Below, in pieces: positions 8,433-16,603 of a stretch of DNA of 64,000 nt. Source of the DNA: Myxococcus stipitatus (GTDB lineage Bacteria; Myxococcota; Myxococcia; Myxococcales; Myxococcaceae); assembly GCF_021412625.1 (NCBI RefSeq), contig NZ_JAKCFI010000017.1, positions 91,825 to 155,824 of the forward strand. The letters run 5' to 3'. The translations under genes were made by a program, and so were the position numbers. The notes beneath the pieces are model-generated. The model ran no database searches. It saw nothing but the letters and a program-made list of their open reading frames with translations, and had not been told where the DNA came from. Within the stretch, counting starts at the first letter, position 1; every line of letters begins with the position of its first letter.

Positions 8433-9983
8433 ATGCCAGGCCCGTTCATTGAAGACGCGCAGATTGCACAGGCGCGCAAGCTGGCGGAGGAGATCGTCAA
8501 CCCGATCTTCGACCTCATCCGCCGCAACACCACTGTTTCCATCGAGCGCACCGTGTTGCGCTTCTTCGGTATTTCCGGGGCGGGGGCCCGGGGGGTTCCG
8601 CTCGCCAACCTGATGGTCGACAAGTTGAAGGCCGCCGGGGTGCTCAACCGGGGCGCCGCCTACTGGTATGGGCGGGCGCTCCAATTGGGCGCGAAGAGTC
8701 CGCTGGAGGCCGTGGAGCGGCTGACGGCGCTGCCCACCGACAAGCTGGGCCCGCTGCCGGCGGAGCAGGAGCAGAAGCTGCGCGCGGAGGTCCGCGAGGA
8801 GGCCCGGGCGGCGTTGGAGGACATGAAGTCCCGCATCGCCCAGCGCGACGCGCTCCGGCAGCAGTTCCCCATGTCTCCCGCGCCGCACAAGTACGTCATC
8901 GTGGCCACGGGCAACATCTACGACGACGTGGACCAGGCCCGGGCGGCGGCCCAGGCGGGCGCGGACGTCATCGCCGTCATCCGGTCGACGGCCCAGTCGC
9001 TCCTGGACTACGTGCCCCACGGCGCGACGACGGAGGGCTACGGCGGCACCTACGCCACCCAGGAGAACTTCCGCATCATGCGCGAGGCCCTGGACGAGGA
9101 GAGCCGCAAGCTCAAGCGCTACATCCAGCTGACCAACTACTCGTCTGGTCTGTGCATGTCGGAGATCGCCTTCTGCGCGGCCTACGAGCGGCTGGACATG
9201 CTCCTCAACGACGCGATGTACGGAATCCTCTTCCGCGACATCAACATGCGTCGCACCTTCATCGACCAGTACTTCAGCCGCCGCATCTGCGCCCTGGCCG
9301 GCATCATCATCAACACCGGCGAGGACAACTACATCACCACGGCGGACGCGTACGACGCGGCCCACACCGTCATCGCCAGCCAGTTCATCAACGAGTCCTT
9401 CGCCAAGCGCGCGGGCCTGAAGGACTGGCAGCTGGGCATCGGGCACTCGTACGAGATCGACCCGTACCGCGACGACACGCTCCTCCTGGAGCTGTCGCAG
9501 GCGATGCTGGTGCGCCGCTGCTTCCCGGACGCGCCGCTGAAGTACATGCCGCCCACCAAGCACAAGGAGACGGACATCTTCTTCAGCCACGCGTACGACG
9601 TGATGGCGGACCTGGTGGCCATCTGGACGCGGCAGGGCATCCAGCTGCTGGGCATGATGACCGAGGCCATGCACACGCCGCTCCTGGCGGACCGGTACGT
9701 GGCGCTCAAGTCGGCCAACTACATCCACCGGGCGGCGCGCGGCATCGACGAGGAGTTCACCGTCCGCGAGGACGGGAAGATCGCCAACCGCGCCCGCGAG
9801 GTCTTCGGCCAGGCGATGAAGCTGCTCCAGGAGTGCCGTGACGAGGGCATGGTGGCGGCCATCGGCAAGGGGCACTTCGGCGACGTGAAGCGCGAGGAGA
9901 CCGGCGGCAAGGGGCTCGACGGCGTGCTGGAGAAGTCGTCCGACTACTTCAACCCGTTCCTGGAAATCCTGGAGGCAACATGA
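8433..9983 (+). CDS. kamD: Lysine 5,6-aminomutase alpha subunit
   Basis: 516 residues, the length of KamD, with family similarity along its whole length. Recognisable segments include IRRNTTVSIERTVLRFFGI, ATGNIYDDVDQA, a DVIAVIRSTAQSLLDYVP stretch, GATTEGYGGTYATQENF, YIQLTNYSSGLCMSEIA and SHAYDVMADLVA. KamD forms the TIM barrel of the adenosylcobalamin- and PLP-dependent mutase. The mutase moves the terminal amino group of beta-lysine (or D-lysine) from carbon 6 to carbon 5. The partner KamE is encoded at 10458. The stop overlaps the start of the next small gene by four bases (ATGA), so the genes are probably translationally coupled. Confidence 0.96.
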   Translation: MPGPFIEDAQIAQARKLAEEIVNPIFDLIRRNTTVSIERTVLRFFGISGAGARGVPLANLMVDKLKAAGVLNRGAAYWYGRALQLGAKSPLEAVERLTALPTDKLGPLPAEQEQKLRAEVREEARAALEDMKSRIAQRDALRQQFPMSPAPHKYVIVATGNIYDDVDQARAAAQAGADVIAVIRSTAQSLLDYVPHGATTEGYGGTYATQENFRIMREALDEESRKLKRYIQLTNYSSGLCMSEIAFCAAYERLDMLLNDAMYGILFRDINMRRTFIDQYFSRRICALAGIIINTGEDNYITTADAYDAAHTVIASQFINESFAKRAGLKDWQLGIGHSYEIDPYRDDTLLLELSQAMLVRRCFPDAPLKYMPPTKHKETDIFFSHAYDVMADLVAIWTRQGIQLLGMMTEAMHTPLLADRYVALKSANYIHRAARGIDEEFTVREDGKIANRAREVFGQAMKLLQECRDEGMVAAIGKGHFGDVKREETGGKGLDGVLEKSSDYFNPFLEILEAT

Positions 9984-10453
9984 TGCTCGGTACGCTTCTG
10001 ACGATGGTGGTGGCCGCGGGTGGTTCGGCGGACGCGCTGGCGAACTTCCAGGTGAAGAACGTCGCGATCCAGGTGCCGGCGGCGTGGCAGCGCACGGTGG
10101 AGGACGGGACGACGAAGTTCCTCGCGCCCAGCGGCGACGCCTACTTCCTGGTGGACGTGGGCGCGGTGCAGACGGCGGGCATGAAGGCCCAGGTCTGCGT
10201 GGACAAGATCACCGCGGGCATCGGCGGCACGGGCTGGGAGAAGCTCAAGGTGGGCGGGCAGCCCGCGGCGAAGCGGCTCGACTCGGACCAGTCGACCAAT
10301 GGCGGAGTGGTGGACACCGTGACGTACGTCGGCTGCGACGGCAAGACGACGTGGTCCATCGTCTTCTTCATGGAGCAGGCGAAGAAGGCGCGGTTCTCGG
10401 CGGTGGCCGACAAGGTGGGCGCCAGCGTGAAGATCCTGAGGGCGGGGAAATAG
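9980..10453 (+). CDS. Small exported protein embedded between kamD and kamE
   Basis: 157 residues, overlapping the kamD stop by ATGA and ending 4 bases before kamE. The N-terminus (LGTLLTMVVAAGGSADALA) looks like a signal peptide, though without a basic first part. Cleavage before NFQVKN would leave about 137 residues. The mature part has the strand pattern VAIQVPAAWQRTVEDGTTKF seen in small lipid- or substrate-binding folds, with two cysteines (CVDKI, VGCDGKTTW). I do not recognise a family. An exported protein inside an operon of cytoplasmic aminomutase subunits is unexpected. Its job could be uptake or sensing of an amino acid, or it may simply be co-expressed. Confidence 0.8.
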   Translation: MMLGTLLTMVVAAGGSADALANFQVKNVAIQVPAAWQRTVEDGTTKFLAPSGDAYFLVDVGAVQTAGMKAQVCVDKITAGIGGTGWEKLKVGGQPAAKRLDSDQSTNGGVVDTVTYVGCDGKTTWSIVFFMEQAKKARFSAVADKVGASVKILRAGK

Positions 10454-10457
10454 AGCG

Positions 10458-11243
10458 ATGGTGAAGCCGAGCAAGCAGATCATCCGTCCCTACGGGGACC
10501 GCCGGGACGACGGCGTGGTGCAGCTGTCGTTCACGCTGCCGGTGCCCTTGTCGGAGAAGGCCAAGGAGGCGGCCGCCGTCTTCACGCGGAAGATGGGGTT
10601 CTCCGACGTGAAGGTCGCCGCCGCCGAGCGCGCCGCGGACAACTACACGTTCTTCATCGTGTACGCCCGCTCGGGCATGTACCTGGACTACGCCGAAATC
10701 GACGTGCCCGAGGTCGTGGTCAAGAAGATGTCCTTCGACGACCTCAACGCCTTCATCAAGGAGAAGGTGGGCCGGCGCATCGTGGTGTTCGGCGCGTGCA
10801 CCGGCACGGACACGCACACGGTGGGCATCGACGCCATCCTGAACATGAAGGGCTACGCGGGCGACTACGGCCTGGAGCGCTATCCCTGGTTCGAGGCGTT
10901 CAACCTGGGCAGCCAGGTGCCCAACGAGGACCTCATCAAGAAGGCCATGGCGAAGAACGCCGACGCCATCCTGGTGAGCCAGGTCGTCACCCAGCGCGAC
11001 GTGCACAAGGACAACTCGAGGCACTTCATCGATGCGGCGAAGGCGGCGGGCATCCACGGCAAGGTGCAGCTGCTGCTGGGCGGGCCTCGCGTGGACCACA
11101 AGCTGGCGCTGGAGCTGGGCTTCGACGCGGGCTTCGGTCCGGGCACCAAGCCGTCGGACGTGGCCAACTACATCGTCCACGCGCTCCTCAAGAAGGAGGG
11201 CAAGGAGCCCCAGGACATGCACTACCAGGGAGAGCCCAAGTGA
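10458..11243 (+). CDS. kamE: Lysine 5,6-aminomutase beta subunit (B12- and PLP-binding)
   Basis: 261 residues. The B12-binding Rossmann domain carries the base-off His in GTDTHTVGIDAI (His120). Lys131 lies 11 residues further on, the same spacing as the axial His and the PLP-binding Lys of the clostridial beta subunit. Other B12-domain features are VSQVVTQRD and LLLGGPRVD followed by GFGPGTKPSDVAN. The N-terminal dimerisation part starts IIRPYGDRRDDGVVQLSF. Together with KamD it converts beta-lysine to 3,5-diaminohexanoate. The gene ends in GTGA, overlapping the start of kal. Confidence 0.95.
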   Translation: MVKPSKQIIRPYGDRRDDGVVQLSFTLPVPLSEKAKEAAAVFTRKMGFSDVKVAAAERAADNYTFFIVYARSGMYLDYAEIDVPEVVVKKMSFDDLNAFIKEKVGRRIVVFGACTGTDTHTVGIDAILNMKGYAGDYGLERYPWFEAFNLGSQVPNEDLIKKAMAKNADAILVSQVVTQRDVHKDNSRHFIDAAKAAGIHGKVQLLLGGPRVDHKLALELGFDAGFGPGTKPSDVANYIVHALLKKEGKEPQDMHYQGEPK

Positions 11244-11638
11244 GCGTGGGAACGAAGGCGATCATCCGGCTGCGCATGAGCAGCCACGACGCCCACTACG
11301 GCGGCAACCTGGTGGACGGCGCGCGGATGCTGGGGCTGTTCGGCGACGTGGCCACGGAGCTGTGCATCCGGGCGGACGGCGACGAGGGCCTGTTCCGGGC
11401 CTATGACTCCGTGGAGTTCCTGGCGCCCGTGTACGCGGGGGACTTCATCGAGGCGGAGGGGGAGATCGTCAGCGCGGGCAACACGTCGCGCAAGATGCGC
11501 TTCGAGGCCCGCAAGGTCATCCGCCCGCGCCCGGATGTGAACGATTCGGCGGCGGACGTCCTGGCGGAGCCCGTGGTGGTGTGTCGTGCTTCGGGGACCT
11601 GCGTGGTTCCCAAGGACAAGCAGCGAGGTCAGCGATGA
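11240..11638 (+). CDS. kal: 3-Aminobutyryl-CoA ammonia-lyase
   Basis: 132 residues, GTG start overlapping the kamE stop. The fold is a single hot-dog thioesterase-like domain. It includes RMSSHDAHYGGNLVDGARML, an FGDVATELCIRADGDEG stretch and SVEFLAPVYAGDFIEAEGEI, as in Kal of lysine fermenters (about 130 residues). It eliminates ammonia from 3-aminobutyryl-CoA to give crotonyl-CoA, the product passed to beta-oxidation-type metabolism. Position directly before kce supports the assignment. Cytoplasmic. Confidence 0.92.
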   Translation: MSVGTKAIIRLRMSSHDAHYGGNLVDGARMLGLFGDVATELCIRADGDEGLFRAYDSVEFLAPVYAGDFIEAEGEIVSAGNTSRKMRFEARKVIRPRPDVNDSAADVLAEPVVVCRASGTCVVPKDKQRGQR

Positions 11639-12462
11639 GTCCTCCCATGGTCATCACGGCGGCGATGGTGGGCGCGGAGACGACGCGCGCCCAGACGCCG
11701 CACCTGCCCATCACCGCCGAGGAGATCGCCGAGGACGCCGCGCGCTGTCGCGAGGCGGGCGCGGCGATGGTGCACCTGCACGTGCGCACGGCGGAGGGCA
11801 AGCCGTCCCAGGACGCGGAGCTGTTCCGGGCGGCCATCCGCGCCATCCGCGCGCGCACGGACGTGCTCATCCAGACGTCCACGGGCGGCGCGGTGGGCAT
11901 GACGGTGGACGAGCGCTGCGGCCCGCTGACGCTGACGGGCGCGGACCGGCCGGACATGGCCACGCTCACCACCGGCACGGTGAACTTCGGCGAGGAGGTG
12001 TTCTGGAACCCGCGCCCGCTCGTGCGGGACATCGCGAAGCGCATCCGCGCCCTGGGCCTGCGCCCGGAGCTGGAGTGCTTCGACGTGGGGATGATCGACG
12101 AGGCCCGCTACCTGGCGAAGGAAGGGCTCGTCGAGCTGCCGGCGCACTTCGACTTCGTGCTCGGGGTGCCGGGGACGCTGCAGGCGCGGCCGGAGGTGCT
12201 GGACTTCATGATCGCCTCGCTGCCGGAGGGCTCCACCTGGACGGTGGCCGGGGTGGGGCGCTTCCAGCTCCCGTTCGTGGAGGAGGCGGCGAAGCGCGGC
12301 GGCAACGCCCGCGTGGGCCTGGAGGACAACATCTACGTGTCCAAGGGCGTGCTCGCGAAGGGCAACTGGGAGCTGGTCGCGGACGCCGCGAAGCGCGCCC
12401 GGGCCCAGGGCCGTGAGCTGGCCACGCCCCAGCAGGCGCGCGAGCTGCTGCGGCTGGGCTGA
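11635..12462 (+). CDS. kce: 3-Keto-5-aminohexanoate cleavage enzyme (BKACE family)
   Basis: 275 residues, ATG overlapping the kal stop by four bases. It is a DUF849/BKACE TIM barrel. The zinc ligands are His47 and His49 in MVHLHVR, and the late acidic ligand is in VGLEDNIYVSKG. Phosphate/CoA-binding glycines lie in QTSTGGAVGMT and VAGVGRFQLP. Kce condenses 5-amino-3-oxohexanoate with acetyl-CoA to give 3-aminobutyryl-CoA and acetoacetate. The BKACE family covers many beta-keto acids, but the kam/kal/kdd context makes lysine fermentation by far the likeliest. It is the last gene of the operon; a terminator follows. Confidence 0.93.
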   Translation: MSPPMVITAAMVGAETTRAQTPHLPITAEEIAEDAARCREAGAAMVHLHVRTAEGKPSQDAELFRAAIRAIRARTDVLIQTSTGGAVGMTVDERCGPLTLTGADRPDMATLTTGTVNFGEEVFWNPRPLVRDIAKRIRALGLRPELECFDVGMIDEARYLAKEGLVELPAHFDFVLGVPGTLQARPEVLDFMIASLPEGSTWTVAGVGRFQLPFVEEAAKRGGNARVGLEDNIYVSKGVLAKGNWELVADAAKRARAQGRELATPQQARELLRLG

Positions 12463-12476
12463 GGCACGGGCCGTGC

Positions 12477-12513
12477 GCCCGCCGCTGGCCCTGGGGTCGG
12501 CGGCGGGCTTTTT
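12477..12513 (+). terminator. Rho-independent terminator of the kam operon
   Basis: Arms GCCCGCCGC (12477-12485) and GCGGCGGGC (12500-12508) with a 14-base loop, directly followed by TTTTT, 14 bases after the kce stop. Confidence 0.8.
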
Positions 12514-12628
12514 GTCGTCTGGGGGTTGTCAGGACTCGAGGGCCCCGGGCGTCGGGCGTCGCCGGACGCCACCCGCCCTTGCAGGTCGTCGGACGGCAAG
12601 GGGCCCTGTCACCCGAGGGACCATTCGC

Positions 12629-13408
12629 ATGGACACGGAGCTGAAGGGCAGGGGCGTCCTCGTCACGGGCGGCGCGGGCGGTATCGGCACGGCGCTGGTG
12701 CGTGCGTTCGCGGACGAGGGCGCGAAGGTGGCGGTGCACTACCGCTCCAACGAGGACAAGGCGCGGAAGCTGGCCGAGGACGTGGGCGGCGCGGCGCTCC
12801 GCGCGGACCTGACGGTGGAGTCGGAGGTGGACGCGCTCGTGCCCGGCGCGGTCGCGGCGCTGGGACGGCTGGACGTGCTCGTGTGCAACGCGGGGAAGTA
12901 CCCCGCGCCCGACGAGGCCCTCTGGGACATGTCGCTCGCGCGTTGGCGCCAGACGCTGGCGGACAACCTGGACAGCGTCTTCCTGTGCTGCCGCGCGTTC
13001 CTCCGGCACGTGGCCACCACGGGGACGGGCAACCTCGTCATCATCAGCTCCACGGCGGGCCTGTTCGGCGAGGCCGGCCACACCGACTACGCGGCGGCGA
13101 AGGGCGCGCTCGCGAGTGGCTTCGTCAAGAGCTTGAAGAACGAGCTGGGGCGAGTCGCCCCGCTGGCGCGCGTCAACGTCGTGTGCCCCGGGTGGACGGA
13201 GGTGGACCGCAACCGGGCGAAGGTGGCGGCCCCCGGCTTCGTGAAGCAGGTGACCCGGACGATGCCCCTGCGCAAGGTGGGGCAGCCGGAGGATGTCGCG
13301 CGGGTCGTGGTGACACTGGCATCGGATCGCATCTCCGGCCACGTGACGGGAGAGGTCGTCACGGTGGCGGGGGGCATGGAAGGACGGGTGCTGCATGACG
13401 ACGTTTGA
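12629..13408 (+). CDS. SDR-family oxidoreductase
   Basis: 259 residues. Classical short-chain dehydrogenase features are present: the NAD(P) loop VTGGAGGIGTALV, the VCNAG strand, Ser in IISSTAGLFGE, the catalytic YAAAKGAL (Tyr-x3-Lys), and PGWTEVD after the catalytic region. It resembles 3-oxoacyl-ACP reductase-like enzymes, but the substrate is unknown. The ATG at 12629 is chosen because the fold starts with KGRGVLVTGG; the open frame upstream runs through the kce terminator. The stop overlaps the next gene by 14 bases, so the two are co-translated. Confidence 0.9.
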   Translation: MDTELKGRGVLVTGGAGGIGTALVRAFADEGAKVAVHYRSNEDKARKLAEDVGGAALRADLTVESEVDALVPGAVAALGRLDVLVCNAGKYPAPDEALWDMSLARWRQTLADNLDSVFLCCRAFLRHVATTGTGNLVIISSTAGLFGEAGHTDYAAAKGALASGFVKSLKNELGRVAPLARVNVVCPGWTEVDRNRAKVAAPGFVKQVTRTMPLRKVGQPEDVARVVVTLASDRISGHVTGEVVTVAGGMEGRVLHDDV

Positions 13409-14189
13409 CGTGGACGTGCGGAAGTACAACCGCGAGGCGTGGGACCGTCAGGTGGCGGCGGGGGACCGGTGGACGGTGCCGGTGGGGCCGGAGGTCATCG
13501 CGGCGGCGCGGCGCGGGGAATGGAGCATCGTGCTCACCCCGACGAAGCCGGTGCCGCGCGAGTGGTTCGGAGACCTCGTGGGCAAGCAGGTGCTCTGCCT
13601 CGCGGGCTCCGGGGGACAGCAGGCGCCGGTGCTCGCGGCGGCCGGGGCGCGCGTGACGGTGCTGGACAACTCCCCCGCGCAGCTCGGTCAGGACAGGCGC
13701 GTCGCCGAGCGCGAGGGCCTGGAGCTGCGCCTGGTGGAGGGCGACATGCGCGACCTCTCCGTCTTCGAGGACGGGAGCTTCGACCTCATCTTCCACCCGT
13801 GCTCCAACTGCTTCGTGGACGACGTGCGCCCGGTCTGGCGGGAGGCGTTCCGCGTGCTGCGACCCGGGGGCGTGCTCCTGTCGGGCTTCAGCAATCCGGT
13901 CATCTTCCTCTTCGACCCGGCGCTCCAGGAGCAGGGGGTCCTGACGATCAAGTACAAGATGCCCTACTCGGATTTCACCAGCCTCACGGACGAGGAGCGT
14001 CGGCGGTACACCGACAAGGGCGAGCCCCTGTGCGTCGCCCACTCGCTCCAGGACCAGGTGGGCGGGCAGCTCGACGCGGGCTTCGTCCTCGCGGGCTTCT
14101 TCGAGGACCGGCACGTCGCCGGTGACCAGGTCTCCGAGTATTTCGACGGGTTCATCGCCACCCGCGCGGTGAAGCCCGCGGGGAGGTAG
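13395..14189 (+). CDS. Class I SAM-dependent methyltransferase
   Basis: 264 residues. The SAM-binding motif I lies in VLCLAGSGGQQAPVLAAAG, with an acidic end of strand 2 in VTVLDNSPAQLGQD and a motif II-like SFDLIFHPCSNCFVDD. Motif III is FRVLRPGGVLLSGF. The long hydrophobic post-core segment (SNPVIFLFD, then YKMPYSDF) is typical of small-molecule methyltransferases of this group. The substrate is unknown. It overlaps the end of the SDR gene by 14 bases, which suggests a two-gene modification unit. Confidence 0.88.
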   Translation: MTTFDVDVRKYNREAWDRQVAAGDRWTVPVGPEVIAAARRGEWSIVLTPTKPVPREWFGDLVGKQVLCLAGSGGQQAPVLAAAGARVTVLDNSPAQLGQDRRVAEREGLELRLVEGDMRDLSVFEDGSFDLIFHPCSNCFVDDVRPVWREAFRVLRPGGVLLSGFSNPVIFLFDPALQEQGVLTIKYKMPYSDFTSLTDEERRRYTDKGEPLCVAHSLQDQVGGQLDAGFVLAGFFEDRHVAGDQVSEYFDGFIATRAVKPAGR

Positions 14190-14213
14190 TGGGTCCTCCG
14201 GCGTGGCGCGCGC

Positions 14214-14246
14214 GAAATAACCTTTCGGGGCGCGCGGGGTTTCTCC
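14214..14246 (+). promoter_or_regulatory. Candidate ECF-type promoter of the His-rich small gene
   Basis: GAAATAACC (14214-14222), 17 bases, then TTTCTCC (14240-14246). The AT-rich -35 with AACC stands out in GC-rich surroundings and resembles promoters read by ECF sigma factors. The start codon lies 60 bases downstream. Confidence 0.35.
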
Positions 14247-14255
14247 TGGCAACGG

Positions 14256-14281
14256 GGCCGCGAGCGGCAGTGCTCGCGGCC
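14256..14281 (+). other. Perfect 10-bp hairpin in the 5' leader of the His-rich gene
   Basis: Arms GGCCGCGAGC (14256-14265) and GCTCGCGGCC (14272-14281), loop GGCAGT, ending 25 bases before the ATG at 14307. It lies between the candidate promoter and the ribosome site, so it would be in the mRNA leader. It has no T-run. Confidence 0.5.
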
Positions 14282-14306
14282 CTCCGAACCACTGGAGACA
14301 CGCACC

Positions 14307-14711
14307 ATGCGTCTGACGACCCTCCTGACGTCCTTCGCCGCCGCCTCGCTGTTGATCGCCACCCCGGTGCTCGCCGGGGATGACGCGAAGTCCGCCGACG
14401 GACTGTGCACGCAGAACCATCCTCACCGCCATGGCCACGGTCACCGGGGCATGCGGGGCGGCATGCGGTTGGAGCGCATGGAGCACCGGCTCGATGCCGC
14501 GGTGGAGAAGGGCCGGCTCTCCCAGGCCCAGGCGGACCAGTTCAAGGCGGAGCTGCGCCAGCTGCGCGACGAGACGAAGGCGCAGCGTGACGCCGCGAAC
14601 GGCCAGCTCTCCGACGAGCAGCGCGCCCAGTTCAAGGAGCGCGCCCGGGCCTTGCGCGAGAAGGTGAAGGCCGCCCTCCAGGCGACCGCGCCCGCGACGC
14701 AGGGGACCTGA
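14307..14711 (+). CDS. Small exported His-rich helical protein, Spy/CpxP-like
   Basis: 134 residues. A clear signal peptide (LTTLLTSFAAASLLIATPVLA, cut before GDD) leads into a His/Gly/Arg cluster (HPHRHGHGHRGMRGGMR). A predicted long helix with heptad-like spacing follows: LERMEHRLDAAVEKGRLSQ, QADQFKAELRQLRDE, then an LSDEQRAQFKERARALREK repeat. This layout is that of periplasmic Spy/CpxP-type chaperones and LTxxQ proteins, and the His cluster may bind metal. It stands alone between a methyltransferase and a convergent ChaN-type gene, with its own candidate promoter and leader hairpin. No exact family is claimed. Confidence 0.75.
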   Translation: MRLTTLLTSFAAASLLIATPVLAGDDAKSADGLCTQNHPHRHGHGHRGMRGGMRLERMEHRLDAAVEKGRLSQAQADQFKAELRQLRDETKAQRDAANGQLSDEQRAQFKERARALREKVKAALQATAPATQGT

Positions 14712-14933
14712 CGCAAGGTTTCCGGACACGCGCCGCGCACCCGGCGCGGGGTGTGGTTCCCGGGGCCGCTCGAGACGGAGCCCGCGCCGCTCATGCTCCA
14801 TCCCACGGCGGACATGGGGCGTGCCGCCGGAGGAGGGCGTACGGACGCGGCGGTGACGTCGCGCGGCGCCTTCGGGTCCAGCGACAGGGAAGCGCTCCGG
14901 CCCGAGTCGCCGGAGCGGGAGCGCCGGTGACGC

Positions 14934-16490
14934 TCAGGCGCGCAGGCGCTCGGCCCAGGTGAAGTACGAGGCGCGCGCGTCCGCGAAGGGATCACGAAAC
15001 AGGGCCCGCACCTCGCCCTTGTCCACCTGGCCCGCGTCGAACGCGCGATAGAGCCTGTCGCCGAGCAGATAGCCCAGCGCGTGGCTGACGCCGTGGAACA
15101 GGCGGTCCTTGCGCAGGGGCAGCAGCTTCACGGCCTCCTCGGGTGCCTCCACCTCCGCGGCTTGATGGGCCAGCACGAAGGCGGCCACCTGCCGGTCCAC
15201 GCCCCGGGTCTCGCCGAAGCGCTTCGCCCACTCCGCGAGCCCCAGGCAGGTGCGGCGCGGGTTCACCAGCCGCGAGCCGAAGAAGCCGAGCGCCTCCTCC
15301 ATGCACCGCGCATAGAACGCCTCGGAGGCGGAGCGGGGCGCCTCCATCGCGTCGCCCACCGCGCAGTGCCGCACGAAGTGCGCGGCCTCCTCCGCCGCGT
15401 GGTTCAGTGACAGGGAGGCCAGGTACGCGGTGCGCGCGCGCGGGATGTAGCTGCTCTCGCGCGAGAGGATGTGGCGGCGCAGCTGGGACAGCTCCGCCTG
15501 GGTGAAGCGCCCGCGTCGCTGGATGCGCGCGAGCACGTCGCCGTCCGCCACCGTGGCGACCTCCACCGACTCCAGCGCGCGCACCACCGGCACCCCCGCG
15601 AGCCGGCCGATCAGCGCCGCCATCTCCCGGAAGCGCTCCGACGCGCCGCGGTCGATCAGCGGCGAGTCACCGGACTCGGCCTCGAGATAGTCCAGGAAGC
15701 TCTGCTGGCAGACGACGGGCGAGGCGTTGAGGACGCACACGGTGTCGTCGGCCAGCTCCACCGCCTCGGCCGTGCCCATCTGGCTCTCGCGGGCCAGTCG
15801 CCACCAGACGCCCTCCGCGTTCTGGTACACCACCAGCCCACGACGCGCGTCGTCACCGAGCGCGCGCTCCACCTGCGCTGGGAGGTGACAGGGGGCGATG
15901 TGGTACTGGCCCACCAGGACCAGGACGAGGGGTCGGTCGCCGGAGCGGGCCACCCGCGCGATGCGCTCGGCGGCGTATGCGTCCCGCAGTGCGAGTGAGC
16001 GCTCACCCTGGGCGCGGCGGTCGATTCCCACGACCTCCAGGCGGTGGCGACGGGCGAAGGCGAGCAGGGTGCGCACGGTGGCGCCGGGGCCGAAGCCCGT
16101 GTCCTGGGTCCCATGGCCCAGGCGCGCCAGCAGCGAGCGCTCCGAGAGTCGCCCCGCGCTCCAGGCGTCGAGGGCGGACTGGTGGCGACCCTCGATGCAC
16201 TCGAGGGCGAGGACGACGCGGCGTCCCGTGCCCAGCGCGCGCTCGACGAGCTCCAGGTAAGTCTGCTGCGCGAGCGGCAGCGTGTGGTAGTCGCCCACGT
16301 ACACCACGTCCGAGGCGCGCACCCGCTGGTGCACGTCGCTCAGGGGCAGCACGCGCCGGTAGCTGGACGTCCGCCGCCGGTAGCGGGCCTCGTAGGCTCT
16401 GAAGGCATCTGTCTGCCCGTCCACCACGCGGGCGATTTGCGCCCGCTGACGACGGAAGAGGGCGAGGTGCAGGGCGAGCGAGTCGCGCAT
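14934..16490 (-). CDS. ChaN-type (DUF399 / Tiki-like) protein
   Basis: Predicted 518 residues from the ATG at 16490. The N-terminal half matches the ChaN heme-binding family. It has ASDVVYVGDYHTLPLAQQTY, RRVVLALECIEGRHQSALD, GIDRRAQGERSLALRDAYAA and VLVLVGQYHIAPCHLP. The family uses such Glu and His residues to hold metal or heme. The C-terminal half (about 250-518) is all-helical and not recognised. Unlike ChaN lipoproteins, it has no lipobox or signal peptide from this start. It is divergent from a TonB-dependent receptor, 113 bases apart, and ChaN proteins are known to work with outer-membrane iron uptake. The frame is open upstream to 16616 but would then overlap the receptor start. Confidence 0.75.
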   Translation of the reverse strand: MRDSLALHLALFRRQRAQIARVVDGQTDAFRAYEARYRRRTSSYRRVLPLSDVHQRVRASDVVYVGDYHTLPLAQQTYLELVERALGTGRRVVLALECIEGRHQSALDAWSAGRLSERSLLARLGHGTQDTGFGPGATVRTLLAFARRHRLEVVGIDRRAQGERSLALRDAYAAERIARVARSGDRPLVLVLVGQYHIAPCHLPAQVERALGDDARRGLVVYQNAEGVWWRLARESQMGTAEAVELADDTVCVLNASPVVCQQSFLDYLEAESGDSPLIDRGASERFREMAALIGRLAGVPVVRALESVEVATVADGDVLARIQRRGRFTQAELSQLRRHILSRESSYIPRARTAYLASLSLNHAAEEAAHFVRHCAVGDAMEAPRSASEAFYARCMEEALGFFGSRLVNPRRTCLGLAEWAKRFGETRGVDRQVAAFVLAHQAAEVEAPEEAVKLLPLRKDRLFHGVSHALGYLLGDRLYRAFDAGQVDKGEVRALFRDPFADARASYFTWAERLRA

Positions 16491-16603
16491 GGAGTGCGGC
16501 GATCCCTCGCATGGCCTCGGAGACCCGGCAAAAAATCGGCGCGCGTCGTTGTCGCGGGGCCCTTCCTTGACTCGGGAATCGGAGCAAAGGACCATCGACC
16601 TGC

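Noticed and set aside
14881..14925. GC-rich inverted repeat CGCTCCGG / CCGGAGCG as a terminator
   Set aside because: Arms of 8 and no T-run on either strand; in 70% GC DNA this is weak evidence, so it is not listed as a feature.
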